DNA from: CAYQUO01 sp964420835
GTDB lineage: Bacteria; Chloroflexota; Anaerolineae; Anaerolineales; Anaerolineaceae
DNA length: 64,000 bases
Direction: 5' to 3'
Assembly (NCBI GenBank): GCA_964420835.1
Contig: CAYQUO010000008.1
Span: 44,789-108,788 of the forward strand
Under the pieces are notes generated by a model. The model did not search any database, had not been told where the DNA came from, and saw only the letters and a list, made by a program, of their open reading frames with translations. This document shows positions 1 to 8,857 of this stretch, in pieces. Position numbers and translations under genes: made by a program. Numbering within the stretch: position 1 is the stretch's first letter; each line of letters starts with the position of its first letter.

Positions 1-1164
1 GTTCCCCAACAGGCGGCCGCGCCGTGTGAGGCGCAGGATATCCCCATTTAGGCCGCTTCGCTCCAGCAAGCCCTGCCGGATCAATTGATCGATTTCCTTT
101 GAAAATACATCCTCAGGAGCAATGCCGAACCGTTCCTGGAAGGAATGAATGGAAACCCCTTCATTTGTCAGCCGCAGGCCGACCATCATGGTCTCCTGCA
201 TCTCCATCCACCTGTTCACCTTCGTTCCCTGATCAACCGCCGGGCTGAAGGGGAACTTAACATCCCCGGGATGTTCCATGGATCGGATATAGGGGGATAT
301 CCGGGAAAGATTGGAATACCTCCACCCGCCAGCGAACCCGTGCGCCCCGGCGCCAAAACCCAGGTACTCCTGGTTGTGCCAGTATTGCAGGTTGTGCCGG
401 CACTCCCAGGACTGCCCATCCCCAGGCAGGCGAGCCCAATTCGATATTTCGTATTGGTAAAAACCACATTCCTGTAAATAATCCATGGCAAATTCATATT
501 GGTCCGCTGCCCGATCATCATCAGGCATGCAAACCAGACCATGGTCGACCCACCGTTGCAGGGGGGTTCCAGATTCCACGGATAGGGCATACAGAGACAA
601 ATGGCAGGGTTCCAATGCAACCGCCATCTGCAGGCTCCTTTCCCATTGGTTCAAGGATTGACCTGGGAGGCCATAGATGAGGTCGAGGCTGATGTTTTTG
701 ATTCCGGCTTGTTTACTCCATTCCACCGCCTGAATGACATCAAAAGTGTCATGTCGTCGCTCCAGAAAGCGCAGCTCTTCCGGAATGACGGATTGCATGC
801 CCAGGCTTACCCGGTTGACGCCCAATGCATGGACAGCCTCGAGAAATGGATGGGTGAGTGTCCCGGGATTGGCTTCCAGGGTGATCTCACAATTGTCGGC
901 TAAAGGAAAACCCCTCCGCACGAATCGAAGGATATGTTCCACCTGTTTCGCGTCCAGCAGCGAGGGGGTGCCACCGCCAAAATACACAGTGCCAACCGTT
1001 TTCTCCATCTTTTTGGATGTCCCGATTAACTGGATCTCGGTACAAAGAGCCTGAACATAAGCCGGGATCCGATCAACCATTCCGGCGTAGGTATTAAAAT
1101 CACAATACCCGCAACGGTTCCGGCAGAAGGGGATGTGAAGATAAATACCAAGATCCTCAGGCAT
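1..1164 (-). CDS. hemW: Radical SAM protein HemW (heme chaperone), 3' end cut by window edge
   Basis: This is an oxygen-independent coproporphyrinogen oxidase-like protein of the HemW group, thought to bind heme and deliver it to target proteins rather than to oxidise coproporphyrinogen. The reverse strand is open from an ATG at 1164 to the left edge (388 codons). The radical SAM cluster cysteines are C14, C18 and C21 in HIPFCRNRCGYCDF. The position after the third Cys plus one is Phe, as in HemW, where true HemN has a fourth Cys. Further family blocks are YFGGGTPSLL, LEANPGT, SLGMQS and SLDLIYGLPGQ. The last visible residues (RLTRRGRLLGN) match the usual C-terminus, so only a few codons are missing. 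No ribosome binding site is seen; a TATGCT box lies 8 bases before the start. Confidence 0.93.
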   Translation of the reverse strand, partial: MPEDLGIYLHIPFCRNRCGYCDFNTYAGMVDRIPAYVQALCTEIQLIGTSKKMEKTVGTVYFGGGTPSLLDAKQVEHILRFVRRGFPLADNCEITLEANPGTLTHPFLEAVHALGVNRVSLGMQSVIPEELRFLERRHDTFDVIQAVEWSKQAGIKNISLDLIYGLPGQSLNQWERSLQMAVALEPCHLSLYALSVESGTPLQRWVDHGLVCMPDDDRAADQYEFAMDYLQECGFYQYEISNWARLPGDGQSWECRHNLQYWHNQEYLGFGAGAHGFAGGWRYSNLSRISPYIRSMEHPGDVKFPFSPAVDQGTKVNRWMEMQETMMVGLRLTNEGVSIHSFQERFGIAPEDVFSKEIDQLIRQGLLERSGLNGDILRLTRRGRLLGN

Positions 1165-1228
1165 ACCTGGCGAGCATAGCACATTGCCGCATGATTGAAA
1201 AGGACAAGGAAGGTGAAATACCCGCTTG

Positions 1229-1237
1229 TGGTATAAT
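1229..1237 (+). promoter_or_regulatory. Possible extended -10 promoter of the LysM gene
   Basis: The sequence TGGTATAAT fits an extended -10 element (TGn plus TATAAT). There is no good -35 box upstream, as expected for this promoter type. It would start transcription near 1244, about 30 bases before the ATG at 1276. Confidence 0.45.
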
Positions 1238-1275
1238 TTTCACTCGTTCGGGAGCATACCCCGGTTAATCCGATC

Positions 1276-2415
1276 ATGAGTTTCGACCCTGCACCAACCC
1301 CTGGAAAAACCTGCCCTACCTGCGGCACCCGCCTGGCTGCGGATGCTCAACGCTGCACAGTATGCGGACGAACGTTCGTGCTGGAGGGCAAGAAATCCAA
1401 GGGGGTTCAAGGTCCCCGGTTGCCGGAAATCACGCTTTCCCTGCCCATCGCCCTTGGACTTGTCATCCTTGTGCTGGCCATTGGAGCGGCGATCGTTTTC
1501 ATCGCACTCAGTTCCACCGGCCGCGTGATTGAGCCCACCCAAACTCCAACCATCACAACCACTCCAACTCTGACGCTGACACCGACCGCCAGCCTGACAC
1601 CGACGCCCTACCCCACTGCAACACCCCTGCCACCCCTGGAATATACCGTCAAGGGTGGTGACTACTGCAGCACGATTGCGGCCTTCTTCAACGTTTCGGT
1701 ACAAAGCATTGTGCTCCTGAACAACCTCCCAGCCGACTGTGGTACGCTGTACATCGGTCAGAAATTGCTGATCCCCCAACCCACACCAACTGCATCCCCT
1801 TTACCTTCTTCGACGCTCAGTGAGGCTGAAGCCACCGAATCGGCATGCGAAAAACTGCCCTATACTGTAGGGGAAAACGATACGCTCAGCGGAATTGCCC
1901 GCAATTACAACGTGAGCATTGAAACCATCAAGGAATACAATGGATTAACCAGCGACATTGTATTCTCCGGCCAGCCACTCCTTATACCTCTCTGTCAACG
2001 GCTGCCAACAGAAGGCCCAACGCCAACCCCAACCAACCCACCGCCATACCCCGCCCCAAACCTGCTGCTGCCGGCAGACGGGAGCACATTCCTGGGCAGC
2101 GGCGACACGATCACCCTTCAATGGGCAGCCATTGGAACCCTGCGCGATAACGAAGCCTATCAGGTGAATGTTGATGATGTGACCGATGGCACCGGGAGAA
2201 AATTGATCGAGTACGTCACCGACACGAAATTCATCGTTCCGGCAAGTTTCCGGCCGACCTCGAACCTGCCTCACATCCTGCGCTGGTGGATCATCCCCGT
2301 CCGCCAGACCGGCAGCACAAAGGACGGGCAACCCATTTGGGAACCTGCAGGTGCACAAAGCATTCCACGTGTGTTCACCTGGCAGGGAGTTGCGGTCGCC
2401 ACCCCTACCCCGTAA
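1276..2415 (+). CDS. Membrane-anchored LysM protein with N-terminal zinc ribbon
   Basis: A 379-residue protein with unusual domain order. Residues 13-30 form a zinc ribbon with C13, C16, C27 and C30 (CPTC and CTVC knuckles). A single membrane helix follows at about 54-80. Next comes a Thr/Pro linker of about 30 residues, rich in TPT repeats. LysM domain 1 lies at about 117-165 and LysM 2 at about 195-240; both end in the typical GQ..LIP sequence. The final 120 residues look like a beta-rich, fibronectin-like domain (inference from alternating hydrophobic pattern only). LysM domains bind N-acetylglucosamine polymers such as peptidoglycan, so the protein probably spans the membrane, with the zinc ribbon inside and the LysM domains on the wall. 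It is a single-gene unit, convergent with trxB. Confidence 0.85.
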   Translation: MSFDPAPTPGKTCPTCGTRLAADAQRCTVCGRTFVLEGKKSKGVQGPRLPEITLSLPIALGLVILVLAIGAAIVFIALSSTGRVIEPTQTPTITTTPTLTLTPTASLTPTPYPTATPLPPLEYTVKGGDYCSTIAAFFNVSVQSIVLLNNLPADCGTLYIGQKLLIPQPTPTASPLPSSTLSEAEATESACEKLPYTVGENDTLSGIARNYNVSIETIKEYNGLTSDIVFSGQPLLIPLCQRLPTEGPTPTPTNPPPYPAPNLLLPADGSTFLGSGDTITLQWAAIGTLRDNEAYQVNVDDVTDGTGRKLIEYVTDTKFIVPASFRPTSNLPHILRWWIIPVRQTGSTKDGQPIWEPAGAQSIPRVFTWQGVAVATPTP

Positions 2416-2420
2416 AAGAA

Positions 2421-2446
2421 AACCAGCGGTTTGAGACACGCTGGTT
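2421..2446 (-). terminator. Intrinsic terminator between LysM gene and trxB
   Basis: Perfect 8-bp inverted repeat AACCAGCG/CGCTGGTT with a 10-base loop. Read on the minus strand it is followed by TTCTTTT, so it mainly terminates trxB. On the plus strand the A-rich side precedes the stem, so it is weaker in that direction. Confidence 0.65.
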
Positions 2447-2488
2447 ACAGGCTAATATTTAGAATCCCCTGTGGGGAATTATTAGTAT

Positions 2489-3463
2489 TCAGGATTGCGA
2501 TGCTTCCAGGTAGCGGGTGACCTGAATGGCTGCGGCAGCTCCCATGCCCGCCGAAGTCACCACCTGCCGGTAATGCGGATCTGCCGCCTCGCCGGCGACG
2601 AATACCCCTGGAATGTTGGTCTTCATGGTTTCATCGCTGCGGATATAGCCCCTTTCATCCAAATCGATCTGGCCTTTGAACATTTCCGTGTTGGGGTTAT
2701 GACCAATGAAAATAAAGATCCCGTCGGCAGAAATCGTCCTCTCCTCTCCAGTTTTTACATTTTTCGCCCGAACCCCGGTTACAGCATCGGAACCCAGGAT
2801 CTCTGATACTACCGTATCCCATATGAAACTGATCTTGGGGTTCTCCCTCGCCCTGTTCTGGAGGATTGCACCGGCCCGCAAGGCATCCCGCCTGTGAATA
2901 ATGTTTACGGATGAGGCAAAGCGAGTAAGGAATAGGCTTTCCTCCAGGGCACTGTCGCCCCCACCAACCACGATGACCTGTTTCCCTTTGAAAAACCAGC
3001 CATCACAGGTTGCACAATAGGAGACGCCCCGGCCGGCAAGTTCCTTCTCACCGGGAACCTGCAAATGGTTCGGGCTTGCCCCAGTGGCAATGACCAGTGT
3101 TTCTGCATGAACCTCTCTGCCATATGCCCGTATGATCAAGGGCTTTTTAGACAGGTCCACCGAGGAAGCTGTTTCGAATTCAAAACGTGCGCCAAATCTT
3201 TCCGCCTGTTTCTGGAAGAGCTCTCCCAATTGCAGCCCACCCACACCATCCGGGAAGCCTGGATAATTTTCGATCAAATTGGTTGTGCCGGCCTGGCCGC
3301 CCAGTTCCATGCCTGTAAAAACCAACGGCTGCAACTCGGCGCGAGCCAGGTACAGGGCGGCGGACATGCCCGCCGGACCAGCTCCCAACACGAGTACCTT
3401 GACCTTGTCGATCTGGGGAGGTTGTGATTTGCCCGAAGATTCTCCGGTAATACCAATAGCCAT
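2489..3463 (-). CDS. trxB: Thioredoxin reductase (NADPH)
   Basis: A 324-residue FAD/NADPH flavoenzyme that reduces thioredoxin in the cytoplasm. The FAD-binding GAGPAG loop is at 27-32, the redox-active disulfide CATC at 150-153, the NADPH-binding GGGDSALEE follows, and the C-terminal FAD motif is GVFVAGEA with QVVTSAGMGAAAA. Length and order are standard for low-molecular-weight TrxB. The ATG at 3463 was preferred over an in-frame upstream TTG because AGGAG lies 7 bases before it. No thioredoxin gene is adjacent. The first 18 residues before the FAD fold are a little longer than usual. Confidence 0.95.
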   Translation of the reverse strand: MAIGITGESSGKSQPPQIDKVKVLVLGAGPAGMSAALYLARAELQPLVFTGMELGGQAGTTNLIENYPGFPDGVGGLQLGELFQKQAERFGARFEFETASSVDLSKKPLIIRAYGREVHAETLVIATGASPNHLQVPGEKELAGRGVSYCATCDGWFFKGKQVIVVGGGDSALEESLFLTRFASSVNIIHRRDALRAGAILQNRARENPKISFIWDTVVSEILGSDAVTGVRAKNVKTGEERTISADGIFIFIGHNPNTEMFKGQIDLDERGYIRSDETMKTNIPGVFVAGEAADPHYRQVVTSAGMGAAAAIQVTRYLEASQS

Positions 3464-3534
3464 CTTGTTACTCCTGTATTTCAAACATCTCAACTATGAC
3501 GAATTCATCATTCAAAGGTTACATACGGACAATT

Positions 3535-4887
3535 TTACGTCGGCTTCACTGCGGCATCAGCAATCTCCAGGGCTTTATCAATGATTGACAACCCTTCATC
3601 CAGTTCTTCCGGTGTAATAATGAGCGGGGGAATGATCAATATTGTACTCCAGTGAATGTAAACGAACACACCGTTTTGAAGCAGGTATTTTTGAATTTCC
3701 TCCATCTCCGATGAGGTCCCATTAAATGGCGACAGCGGTTCCCTGGTTACAGGGTTCCGAACCAACTCGATGGCAGCAAACAATCCAATCGAACGGACAT
3801 CACCAACGGACGGGTGTCGGGCTTTCAACCCGGCCAATTCTTCTGAGAGGACCAATCCCGTGCGCGCTGCGCGGGGAACCATGTCCTCTTCCTGCATCAC
3901 CTGGATGACAGCCGCCGCGGTTGCCAGACAAAGCGGGTGACCGTTGTACGTAAGACCACCCTGGAAGACCCGGTCGTTAAACTGGTCAGCAATCTCCTGT
4001 CGCATGGCCACCGCTCCCAGAGGCGCATAACCGGAAGTCAGACCCTTGGCAATGGTCATGATATCCGGCTTGACGTTCCATTGATCAACGGCGAACCATT
4101 TTCCCGTCCTGCCAAAACCACTCATCACCTCATCAGCAATTAGAAGTATCCCATGCCGGTCGCAAATGTTGCGCACTCCCTGCAGGTAGCCCGGAGGCGG
4201 GATAATGATACCGTTTGTCCCGGTCACCGGTTCAAGCAGGATGGCTGCAATCGTTTCCGGCCCTTCATACTGGATGATCTCTTCAAGGTGGTTCAAGTAA
4301 TCAAGCGTGAATTCAGAATCAGGAATGTCAGGGTTGGTCCTGTGAAAAGTGGACCGGTATCGATGTGGATCCAGAAAATGAACCACGCCGGACATCACCG
4401 CCGGTTCCCAAGCCCATCGGCGGGGGTCTCCTGTAAGAGCCATGGCGCCGAAGGATGCCCCGTGATAGGAACGGTAACGGGCGAGGATCTTATTCCTGCC
4501 AGTGGCTGCCCTGGCGAACTTGATGGCGTTCTCATTCGCCTCGGCGCCGCCAAGGGTATAAAAATACCGGGTTAACCCCTCCGGAAGGACTTCGGCAAGC
4601 AACCCACCCAAGATTGCCCTCGGGCGTGTGGCCATGTTGGGGGCTGCAAATGCCAGTTCCCTGGCCTGCTGCGCGATCGCATCAATAACCCGCTCATTCC
4701 CATGCCCAATGTTTACGCACATGATCATTGAATTTAGGTCAAGATATCGCTTCCCTTCGGCATCCCAAAAATATACCCCCTTTGCCTGCGTAACAGGGAG
4801 TGGGGATACATGGGATTGGGCAGACCAGGTCCAAAAATTATGTTTTAGCGAAAGCGGTAGAATTTCAGAATCCAAAATCTGTCTCAT
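3535..4887 (-). CDS. Class III PLP-dependent aminotransferase
   Basis: A 450-residue fold-type I aminotransferase of subgroup III, the family that includes acetylornithine, GABA, taurine-pyruvate and DAPA aminotransferases. Visible blocks: SGGAEANE-like LGGAEANENAIKFAR, RYRSYHGAS, the EPVTGTNG loop, the PLP-holding DEVMSGFGRTGKW, and the Schiff-base lysine in TIAKGLTSGYAPLGA. The start at 4887 (MRQILDSE) has AGGAG 7 bases upstream; an upstream in-frame start would add 21 residues with no support. The amino donor cannot be told from the sequence. It resembles the group often named aspartate aminotransferase family or beta-alanine/taurine-pyruvate aminotransferases. It lies downstream of a cyclase-family gene on the same strand but is 257 bases away; that gap holds only a small inverted repeat at 4977-4997. 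Confidence 0.88.
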   Translation of the reverse strand: MRQILDSEILPLSLKHNFWTWSAQSHVSPLPVTQAKGVYFWDAEGKRYLDLNSMIMCVNIGHGNERVIDAIAQQARELAFAAPNMATRPRAILGGLLAEVLPEGLTRYFYTLGGAEANENAIKFARAATGRNKILARYRSYHGASFGAMALTGDPRRWAWEPAVMSGVVHFLDPHRYRSTFHRTNPDIPDSEFTLDYLNHLEEIIQYEGPETIAAILLEPVTGTNGIIIPPPGYLQGVRNICDRHGILLIADEVMSGFGRTGKWFAVDQWNVKPDIMTIAKGLTSGYAPLGAVAMRQEIADQFNDRVFQGGLTYNGHPLCLATAAAVIQVMQEEDMVPRAARTGLVLSEELAGLKARHPSVGDVRSIGLFAAIELVRNPVTREPLSPFNGTSSEMEEIQKYLLQNGVFVYIHWSTILIIPPLIITPEELDEGLSIIDKALEIADAAVKPT

Positions 4888-5144
4888 TTTCGCTCCTGCA
4901 CACCAAGAAATGCCTAATGCTACCATAATATCCATGCCGGTAAGGGTCATGGTTTTCCCGTTAAATGAATGACATGAATGATGGATAATGCATCATTCTT
5001 TAAAGCAGAGAACCATACGGGCATACTTCCTGCCCCGGATGGTTGCGTCGCTGTTGAAGATCTTTCTGCTTAATCGAGGTGAAGATGTTCTGTGATTAAT
5101 GGTTGAATGTTGACGCCAATATACCCTGCCGGCCTGTTGCGCGT

Positions 5145-5792
5145 TTATTCCTCTTCTTCTTGAATTAAGACTGCCCGGGCTGGAGCGCCGTCGCTGCCAG
5201 CCAGTTTTATCGGCAGGCAATATAGATCATAGACGCCTTCCGGGACCCTTCCGAGATCCAACCCTTCCAGCAGAACAATCCCGGCCTGCAGAAGTATCTC
5301 ATGGGTTGGTCGGCTTTCCCGGTAGGGTGCAACGGATAAATAATCGATGCCAACGAGCCTAATCTTCCGGTTAACAAGGAATTCTGCGCCATCGGGGCTG
5401 ATGGCGACAAAATCCTTGTGGAACAAGGGGGTTTTTTCATCCCAGTATCTGGAATTGCGTGTTTTAAAGATTACCCGCTGGATATCCTCTTCAAAATGAC
5501 AGGTTTCCAAAACATCGCTGGTGATCAGGCCAACATCTGTCGGAATCTTAACCACCTGTGCCGGCCCCAACAAAACATCAAGTGATAGATTCTCAACACT
5601 TTTCTCACCCGGCAGAAAATGGACAGGTGCATCAACGTGTGTACCAGTGTGAACACTGGTGACAAACCGTGATACGTTGGAAGCCCCTCCCTCCTCGATC
5701 TTGCTCACCCTTTCAAGGATAATCGTGGGATCTCCAGGCCAAACCGGCATGGTTGGAGAAATGGTCAAGGAAATATCAAATATCTTGCGCAT
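5145..5792 (-). CDS. Cyclase family protein (kynurenine formamidase-like metal hydrolase)
   Basis: A 215-residue member of the cyclase family (PF04199), which includes bacterial kynurenine formamidase KynB and isatin hydrolase. The metal-binding signature HTGTHVDAPVHF is at about residues 49-60, and the typical N-terminus DISLTISPTMPVWPGDP is present. The C-terminal region has the family EILLQAGIVLLEGLDL segment. These enzymes hydrolyse N-formyl or cyclic amides with Zn or Mn. No other tryptophan-degradation gene is nearby, so the kynurenine role is not supported by context and the substrate stays open. The gene lies 24 bases after the capA-like gene on the same strand and could be co-transcribed with it. 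Confidence 0.85.
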   Translation of the reverse strand: MRKIFDISLTISPTMPVWPGDPTIILERVSKIEEGGASNVSRFVTSVHTGTHVDAPVHFLPGEKSVENLSLDVLLGPAQVVKIPTDVGLITSDVLETCHFEEDIQRVIFKTRNSRYWDEKTPLFHKDFVAISPDGAEFLVNRKIRLVGIDYLSVAPYRESRPTHEILLQAGIVLLEGLDLGRVPEGVYDLYCLPIKLAGSDGAPARAVLIQEEEE

Positions 5793-5816
5793 GAGAAAGC
5801 CTCCGTTCGTGGAATC

Positions 5817-7535
5817 TTACCACTGACTACCGGAAAACGCATCTGCCAGGAGTTCCCTGCGTTCCTCTAGGGTCATTGGCCTGGGACGTGAAAAATCCTC
5901 CAACATGGCTGTTAACACCTCGGTCCCAATAAATTTGCCATCATAGAAAACATGACGGTCAAGAAATTCACGCCGGGTCCCTGAAATAACAAGATCTTTC
6001 CCCGTTGCCGGCACCGGCATCCACATCTGATCAAAGAACAGGTTGCCAAGCCCGTAATGAATGAGACTATCTCCAATAAAGGCAAAACCCTGTGGGTAAT
6101 GGGACTGGCTCCCGCTCACAATGACCGCACCGGCTTCTGCAAGAGGGTTGAAATCGCGCACCTGCAAAGGGGCAGGGTTGAAAATGTAGTATTCAAAATG
6201 CTGCAGGGAAACAATGGGGAGGTATCCTGAATGTTTTAAGGACCTGATCTCGTCGATCATCCGGCTGTAATCACAAGATGCGGCCCCTGCCCGGTCTTTC
6301 TCAGCCCATACCGTTGGCGGGCCTGAAGAGTTACAGCCCATGAACGCCAGCCTGTTCCCGTTATTTTCGACAAGCAGCGGTTTCTGAGCTTCAAACAAAT
6401 CCATCCCGCCACCATAAAAGGCCATTCCACGGTCCTTGTACATCTGCAGGGTTTTTACCAACGCCTCTCTTGAATAATCCACCAGGTGGTTGCCTGTCAA
6501 TTCCACAATGTCAGTGCCAACTGCCTCAAGCAATTCGATGTATTCCGGCCGACTGCAAAAAAGCAGTGAACGTGAATAGGCATTTGCCGGAGGGCAGTAA
6601 TCCAAAAACGAAACCTCATTGGATATGTGAACAAGGTCGGAGTTTTCGAACCACGGCATAATATCCCCAGCGGGATAAGTCATGCCGAATTTTTCCATTT
6701 TCGCACCAGTCGCCCGAACCAGCGCCGTCGTTCCGGTCATTAATACTGTTGTTAATTTTTCCGGTATACGGTTGCTGGTTGGCAGTTCCAGCCTAGGAGG
6801 CAAGCCTGACCCTGTAAAGCCAAACGGTATTACCAGGGGATAATTGCTGGGGAAAAAACCGGTTTCCAGCGGAGAGGCCCCATTCACTTTAAGGACCTTC
6901 CATCTTGGGTTCAGTTCTTCGAAGGGTATTAACGCCAGGCTGGGCTGGTCCTCCCATGCGGCTGTCAACAAGTCCTCCGGTTCCTTCACGGTCACATGAT
7001 CATACGATGGCTTCCCAAAGCGATGCTCGAATACTGCCAGGGTGGTTTTGGAGAGGAAGATCTTCAAATCACCATTCTCTTTGGGGAACAGCCCTTTCCA
7101 AACCAGCCGAACATCATCAAGGGTGTATTCATCTTCGAGGGTGGGAAATGGGGCCACCAATAAATAAACCCAATGTGTCAAAGCATTGTTTTCGTCCGTT
7201 TCCCCCAAATGGACAGCTGCCTGATCCGCTTCCGCAGCAAGCAGGTCCTGCGGGATCAATGCACGAATTCCATCCGGCACACCAATATCCAGCCAAATTG
7301 CCCCATTATTAACAGGGTTTGAACTGGTAACCGGCGTTGCAGTTGGTTTTTGACCTGCCCCTGCTGCAAGGACAAGCTCCGGGCTGGGTTGCCCCAAAAC
7401 AGGAAATAAATCTTCTCCAGGAGTAGGCCGACCATCGGCATTACATCCAACCAGAACGCCCACTCCAATAAGGATTAGGGTCAGAAGTTGAAAACCATGC
7501 TGATTATTCTTATAAGACGCCAGGGTGATTTTCAT
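5817..7535 (-). CDS. CapA-family lipoprotein with an extra N-terminal domain
   Basis: A 572-residue protein. A signal sequence ends in the lipobox LVGC with Cys31, so it should be a lipoprotein on the outer face of the membrane. The C-terminal half (about 275-545) is a CapA/PGA_cap metallophosphatase-like domain: the family blocks GDIMP, ISNEVSFLD, VELTGNHLVDY, GSQSHYPQGF and IHYGLGNLFFDQ are visible. The first 230 residues after the lipobox are not CapA. They contain LALIPFEELNPRWKVL and PLETGFFPSNYPLVIPFGF, which resemble segments of phosphate-binding-protein-like domains. CapA proteins act in poly-gamma-glutamate or exopolysaccharide production, but no capBC genes are near. Function here is unknown. 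Confidence 0.85.
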   Translation of the reverse strand: MKITLASYKNNQHGFQLLTLILIGVGVLVGCNADGRPTPGEDLFPVLGQPSPELVLAAGAGQKPTATPVTSSNPVNNGAIWLDIGVPDGIRALIPQDLLAAEADQAAVHLGETDENNALTHWVYLLVAPFPTLEDEYTLDDVRLVWKGLFPKENGDLKIFLSKTTLAVFEHRFGKPSYDHVTVKEPEDLLTAAWEDQPSLALIPFEELNPRWKVLKVNGASPLETGFFPSNYPLVIPFGFTGSGLPPRLELPTSNRIPEKLTTVLMTGTTALVRATGAKMEKFGMTYPAGDIMPWFENSDLVHISNEVSFLDYCPPANAYSRSLLFCSRPEYIELLEAVGTDIVELTGNHLVDYSREALVKTLQMYKDRGMAFYGGGMDLFEAQKPLLVENNGNRLAFMGCNSSGPPTVWAEKDRAGAASCDYSRMIDEIRSLKHSGYLPIVSLQHFEYYIFNPAPLQVRDFNPLAEAGAVIVSGSQSHYPQGFAFIGDSLIHYGLGNLFFDQMWMPVPATGKDLVISGTRREFLDRHVFYDGKFIGTEVLTAMLEDFSRPRPMTLEERRELLADAFSGSQW

Positions 7536-7689
7536 ATTCGCCCATTATAGTGATTATCCACAAGAAGGAAAAGGCAGACATTAAGGTAATCGGTCAGGCT
7601 TGATAGTTCTTGATAGGATATTATTCTATAATTCATTAGGCGTCAGGGATTCAAAAAATTCAAAGCAGAAATTAGAGAAAGGGGTTGCC

Positions 7690-8847
7690 ATGCGGGAAGT
7701 AGCCGTACTGGGAATTGGACAGACAAAAATAGAAGAACATTGGGACAAATCATTACGGGACCTGGCAGGGGATGCACTCTTGACAGCCTTGAAAGATGCC
7801 GACCTACCCAAGGTGGAAAGCATTATTGTGGGCAACATGATGTCCGGCACGGCGAACAGGCAACAACATCTTGGTGCATATCTCGCCGACTGGGTGGGGA
7901 TACGCTACGCGGAAGCAGTCAAGGTGGAGGCGGCCTGCAGTTCCGGTGCGGCGGCATTCCGGGCTGCCCTAATGTCGGTGGCATCCGGAGATGTGGATAG
8001 TGCAGCAGTCGTTGGCGTGGAAAAGATGACGGACTCACCCGCTTCCGAGATCACTTCCAGCCTGGCCACAGCCGCCGACGCAGATTGGGAAGTGGACCAG
8101 GGTGTATCCTTTGTCGCGCTCAACGCCCTGGCAATGCGGCGATACATGCATGAGTACGGGTGGAAAAAGGAAGATTTTGCCGGGTTCTCCATCAATGCCC
8201 ATGCCAATGGAGCACATAACCCGTACGCCCGCTTCCAGGATCCGATCACCCAAAAAGCCTATGACAGGGCACCAATGATTGCAGACCCAATCAATCTGAT
8301 GGATGCCTCTCCAATGGGAGATGGTGCAGCAGCAGTCATCCTGGTTCCAGCCTCCAAAGTTGGCAGCCCAAATCAAGGCAAGGTCATCACAGTTCTTGGA
8401 TCCGGTGCGGCAACGGACACCATTTCCCTGCATGACCGGGTGGAACCCACCTGGCTGTTCGCGGCGGAGAGATCTGCATCTCAGGCATACAAACAGGCTG
8501 GCCTGGGACCGGGAGATATTGATTTCTTTGAACTGCACGATGCCTTTACCATCATGGCCACTTTTTCTCTGGAGGCTGCCGGCTTTGCCGAACGGGGCCA
8601 AGGTGTCCGCCTGGCGCTTGACGGAGAAATCACCCCCAAAGGGCGCATTCCAATCGCAACCAGGGGAGGGTTAAAAGCCCGCGGCCACCCTGTTGGCGCC
8701 ACCGGCGTATACCAGATCGCTGAGGTCGTTCAACAATTAAGAGGGGAAGCTGGTGAAACCCAAGTTGATGGGGCACGTATCGGCATGGCACAAAATATTG
8801 GCGGGAGTGGCTGTAACATGATCGCGCACATCCTGGGGGTCAAGTAA
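7690..8847 (+). CDS. Thiolase-family acyltransferase (archaeal/SCP-x type)
   Basis: A 385-residue thiolase-fold enzyme. The acyl-accepting cysteine is in VEAACSSGAAAFR, the second catalytic His in ARGHPVGATGVYQ, and the C-terminal catalytic Cys in NIGGSGCNMI. The sequence type is the SCP-x-like or archaeal acetyl-CoA acetyltransferase group rather than classic FadA/PhaA. In archaea such thiolases work with HMG-CoA synthase and a DUF35 OB-fold protein; neither is present here, so the substrate (acetyl-CoA or a longer acyl-CoA) is open. ATG at 7690 has AAAGGGG about 7 bases upstream; an earlier in-frame ATG is not supported. A TATAAT is seen at 7627-7632 but without a correctly spaced -35. The gene is divergent from capA. 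Confidence 0.9.
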   Translation: MREVAVLGIGQTKIEEHWDKSLRDLAGDALLTALKDADLPKVESIIVGNMMSGTANRQQHLGAYLADWVGIRYAEAVKVEAACSSGAAAFRAALMSVASGDVDSAAVVGVEKMTDSPASEITSSLATAADADWEVDQGVSFVALNALAMRRYMHEYGWKKEDFAGFSINAHANGAHNPYARFQDPITQKAYDRAPMIADPINLMDASPMGDGAAAVILVPASKVGSPNQGKVITVLGSGAATDTISLHDRVEPTWLFAAERSASQAYKQAGLGPGDIDFFELHDAFTIMATFSLEAAGFAERGQGVRLALDGEITPKGRIPIATRGGLKARGHPVGATGVYQIAEVVQQLRGEAGETQVDGARIGMAQNIGGSGCNMIAHILGVK

Positions 8848-8857
8848 AATTGTTGTT

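Noticed and set aside
216..620. Minus-strand frame of 134 codons near the left edge
   Set aside because: It is out of frame with the open hemW reading frame, which carries all HemW motifs.
4993..5220. 75-codon minus-strand frame between the aminotransferase and the cyclase gene
   Set aside because: It overlaps the cyclase C-terminus in another frame and shows no conserved pattern.
7600..7632. TTGATA and TATAAT upstream of the thiolase gene as a promoter
   Set aside because: Spacing is 21 bases for the first TTGATA and 11 for the second, so neither fits a standard promoter.
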